The notes under the pieces are model-generated. The model was not told where the DNA came from and ran no database searches. It saw only the letters and a program-made list of their open reading frames with translations. From contig NZ_FOAP01000006.1 of the NCBI RefSeq assembly GCF_900109545.1, positions 310,001 to 374,000 on the forward strand: a stretch of 64,000 nucleotides of DNA, written 5' to 3'. A program made the translations under genes and the position numbers. Positions within the stretch are counted from its first letter, which is position 1. The number at the start of each line of letters is the position of its first letter. The stretch is from Stigmatella aurantiaca (GTDB lineage Bacteria; Myxococcota; Myxococcia; Myxococcales; Myxococcaceae). Shown piece by piece: positions 62,178-64,000 of this stretch.

Positions 62178-62428
62178 GTGCACTCTCCTGATGAGGGTTC
62201 GTGCAGAGCCCTTTTCAGCCGCCATGCCAACGCCGGGTGCCGGGCCTCCCCCCTCGGTGTCCGCTCGGAAAGTCCGCCCGCACCGCCGCTTTTGCCCCCT
62301 GGAGGGTCCACGAAACGGGACGGTTCCTGCCCGCCCCCGTCTCCAGGATGGACGCCCGAAAATTTGCGTCCTCGCCAGGCTGCCCCACACTTGTCGCACC
62401 CTGTTGCACCCGAAGAGAGCCCCTGGCC
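62178..62428. other. divergent control region between the T3SS operon and a PilZ gene
   Basis: 251 bp without a gene. It must hold the promoters of both directions. I found no convincing sigma70 or sigma54 pair. AATTT lies in an otherwise GC-rich stretch around 62360. Confidence 0.4.
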
Positions 62429-62755
62429 ATGATCCCCTCCCCCAGTGCCCGTCCCGCCGCTGACCGCTTTCACCCCCGCGTGGAAGCCAACCTGATGGTC
62501 AAGGTCCTGCTGCCCGGCCGCGTCGTCGGTGCCAAGGCCCGAGACCTGTCCATGGCGGGCCTCTTCCTCCAGGCCCACCCCGCGGACACGCTGCGCGAGC
62601 TCACGCTCTCCATCCCCCTGCCGGATGACCGGGAGATCACCACCACGTGCTCCATCCGCCGCCGCACCGCGCACGGCGTGGCGCTCGAGTTCGGCACGCT
62701 CGACTGGGACGACTTCCTGGCCCTGGCGCGCTTCCTTCACCCGCGGCTGCCGTGA
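62429..62755 (+). CDS. single-domain PilZ protein
   Basis: A 108-residue protein that is little more than one PilZ domain: RFHPR near residue 13 and ARDLSMAGLFLQ near 37, so the c-di-GMP contacts are present. Divergent from the T3SS operon and convergent with the response regulator gene across 12 bp. ATG 62429 has a weak SD. A role linking c-di-GMP to secretion or motility is only suggested by position. Confidence 0.85.
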   Translation: MIPSPSARPAADRFHPRVEANLMVKVLLPGRVVGAKARDLSMAGLFLQAHPADTLRELTLSIPLPDDREITTTCSIRRRTAHGVALEFGTLDWDDFLALARFLHPRLP

Positions 62756-62767
62756 GCCGCCGAGGGC

Positions 62768-63166
62768 TCAGGGCGCGGCGGCCTCCAGGCGCAGCCGCTC
62801 CACCAGGGCCATCAGCTCCGTGCCCCGGAAGGGCTTGTGAATGTAGCCGTCCGCCCCCGCCTGCGTGGCGCTCTCCACATCCGACTTCTTCGCCTTCGCC
62901 GTGAGCATGTAGAGCGGCACGCTGGCCGTCACCGGGTCGCTCTTGAGGATGCGGCACACCGAGACGCCGTCGAGCTGCGGCAACACCACGTCCATCAGGA
63001 TGAGGTGGAACAGGTGGCTCTTGGCCAGCTTCAGCCCCTCGATTCCGTCCGCCGCGCACACCACGTCCACCGCCCCGTCGCTCAGCATCGAGCGGACCAG
63101 CTCGCGGATGACCGGCTCGTCCTCGACGAGCAGGATGTGAAAGGGGACTTGAGCTTCGGCGGACAT
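62768..63166 (-). CDS. single-domain response regulator (CheY-like)
   Basis: A 132-residue receiver domain with the acidic pocket VEDEP near residue 14, the phosphoacceptor Asp59 in LILMDVVLP, the Thr in MLTAKAK near 88 and the Lys in HKPF near 109. No output domain, so it works by protein-protein contact. It lies 45 bp downstream of the BatE-like gene on the same strand. No partner kinase is in the window. Confidence 0.92.
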   Translation of the reverse strand: MSAEAQVPFHILLVEDEPVIRELVRSMLSDGAVDVVCAADGIEGLKLAKSHLFHLILMDVVLPQLDGVSVCRILKSDPVTASVPLYMLTAKAKKSDVESATQAGADGYIHKPFRGTELMALVERLRLEAAAP

Positions 63167-63211
63167 GGGCGGTGGGAGCACGGGCAATGTAGCCCCGGAA
63201 GGGCGCACGCT

Positions 63212-63961
63212 CTATATCTCCGACACGCCTTCGCGCTCTGTCCAACCTTCCAGCCCGTTGGGGAGGCGGATGCGCACATACTTCCCCGCGTCCTCCAGCA
63301 GGCGGACCTTCAGCCCGGCGTGGACCTCGAAGAGCGTCTTGGCCTCGCCGCGAGGAAACTCGCGGGCCACCAGCTTCGGTGACAGCACCACCGCCTCGTG
63401 CACCGTCCGCTGTACCCAGATGTGGGCCGCGAGCAGGCCGCCCAGGGGCAGCGCGAGCGTCAGGGCCACCCCACCGAGCACCGCCGCCCAGGTGCGGCGG
63501 CCGGGCCGCAGGAACCGGAAGAGCACCAGCGCGCCGAAGCCCACGCACCAGGCGGCCAGGAAGCCCCAGGCCACCCCGGCCTCGGGCGTGGCCAGCACCA
63601 GCCGGGTGAGGAAGTCCTCCTCCAGCGCGGTGCCCACCACCTTGTCCACCTGCCGGGCCCGCGCAATGGCCAGGTTCGCCTCCAGGTCCGGGGCGCGTCC
63701 GCCCTGCTTCCAGGCCCGCTCCAGCGCCAGCGTCGCCCGGCCCAGGTCTCCCTGCGCCAGGTACACGGTGCCCAGGTTGTAGAGGACGTCCGGGCCGCCC
63801 TGGCCATGGGACAGCAGCTTCTCGTAGCCCTCGCGCGCCGCGGTGTAGTCCTCGCGGGAGTAGGCGTCGTTGGCCTGGGAGAAGAGCGTCTCCGCCTCCT
63901 CGGGCGTGTAGTAGCCCTGGCTCAGCAACACGGCGGTGAGCATGGCGGTGAGGGCGCTCAT
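63212..63961 (-). CDS. BatE-like TPR protein with two membrane helices and SH3-like end
   Basis: A 249-residue protein. It has a signal-like N terminus, two to three TPR units (about 20-110; LYNLGTVYLAQGDLGRATLA), two membrane helices (about 130-150 and 160-182) and a C-terminal SH3-like domain (LKVRLLEDAGKYVRIRLPNG, ending WTEREG). This is the layout of BatE proteins of the Bat aerotolerance operon. ATG 63961 overlaps the stop of the upstream gene (ATGA). A GTG at 63970 is a weaker alternative. Confidence 0.8.
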   Translation of the reverse strand: MSALTAMLTAVLLSQGYYTPEEAETLFSQANDAYSREDYTAAREGYEKLLSHGQGGPDVLYNLGTVYLAQGDLGRATLALERAWKQGGRAPDLEANLAIARARQVDKVVGTALEEDFLTRLVLATPEAGVAWGFLAAWCVGFGALVLFRFLRPGRRTWAAVLGGVALTLALPLGGLLAAHIWVQRTVHEAVVLSPKLVAREFPRGEAKTLFEVHAGLKVRLLEDAGKYVRIRLPNGLEGWTEREGVSEI

Positions 63962-64000
63962 TTCTCCCACTTCTCCATCACGGCCTCCGCCGCATCCAGG
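63958..64000 (-). CDS. C-terminal end of an upstream (probably Bat operon) gene
   Basis: The last 14 codons of a minus-strand gene ending EAVMEKWEK and TGA, overlapping the start of the BatE-like gene by 4 bp. Too short to identify; a BatA/B/D-type partner is expected from context only. Confidence 0.5.
   Translation of the reverse strand, partial: LDAAEAVMEKWEK

Noticed and set aside
62390..62412. sigma54-like TCGCAC-CCTG-TTGCA element before the PilZ gene at 62429
   Set aside because: The GG of the -24 box is absent and the spacing is one base short.

Overview
The window is high-GC DNA from a myxobacterium, most likely of the Cystobacterineae (Myxococcus/Stigmatella/Archangium group). The evidence is lineage-typical genes: carD with AT-hooks next to carG, MYXO-CTERM anchoring, SitA/SitI-type lipoprotein toxin and double-CXXCG immunity genes, the TIGR02996 and PilZ paralogous families, and a non-flagellar type III secretion operon. 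Genus cannot be fixed from sequence alone. No rRNA, tRNA, CRISPR array or complete insertion sequence was seen.

Layout. 1-3.9 kb: a STAS protein (cut by the window edge) downstream of mraZ, whose promoter and MraZ-box array are visible; a PilZ protein; a lipoprotein/App1-type phosphatase pair; a small secreted protein. 4-8.9 kb: carD-carG, followed by an overlapping membrane protein and a GT-C glycosyltransferase, then a lipoprotein. 9-10.6 kb: ahcY behind a well-conserved SAH riboswitch and ending in an intrinsic terminator. 10.8-13.8 kb: two tandem M35-type metalloprotease lipoproteins plus a third gene that encodes only their N-terminal domain. 13.9-14.7 kb: a cysteine-rich lipoprotein with a good sigma70 promoter. 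14.9-21.1 kb: a complete STM4011-STM4015-type cassette (WGR/LRR protein and ATP-grasp-like protein on +, then HAD phosphatase, STM4013 hydrolase and two radical SAM proteins on -, convergent). 21.2-23.1 kb: WbuC-type cupin, SitA6-like toxin lipoprotein and SitI6-like immunity protein in one coupled operon. 23.3-30 kb: CBS protein, iron alcohol dehydrogenase, glutamine synthetase-family ligase, class-I amidotransferase, lipoprotein, and a cNMP-binding protein.

30-36.3 kb is the accessory, disturbed part: two small lower-GC overlapping ORFs, a pseudokinase, a decayed erythromycin-esterase-like pseudogene, a 5-methylcytosine methyltransferase fragment ending at an incoming lower-GC amidohydrolase gene, then an SDR. 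36.4-41.5 kb: an OmpA-like protein coupled to a giant Kelch/HYR surface protein with both a lipobox and a MYXO-CTERM tail. 41.8-53.5 kb is core-like: AI-2E-family permease, rho, ligA, acylphosphatase, DUF3052, RNase E/G with a large insertion, BrkB and an IHF/HU protein.

53.5-62.2 kb (minus strand) is one tightly coupled type III secretion operon, in transcription order: a needle-like small protein, sctI, sctJ, a gene in the sctK position, sctQ, a FliO-like gene, sctR, S, T, U, V. ATPase, stator, secretin and SctD are not in the window. 62.4-64 kb: PilZ protein, single-domain response regulator and a BatE-like TPR protein. The most promising leads are the STM4011-4015 cassette with its WGR/TIGR02996 fusion, the needle-like first gene of the T3SS operon (M. 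xanthus T3SS has been called needleless), the cupin-SitA-SitI operon, the SAH riboswitch, and the stand-alone protease-prodomain lipoprotein.
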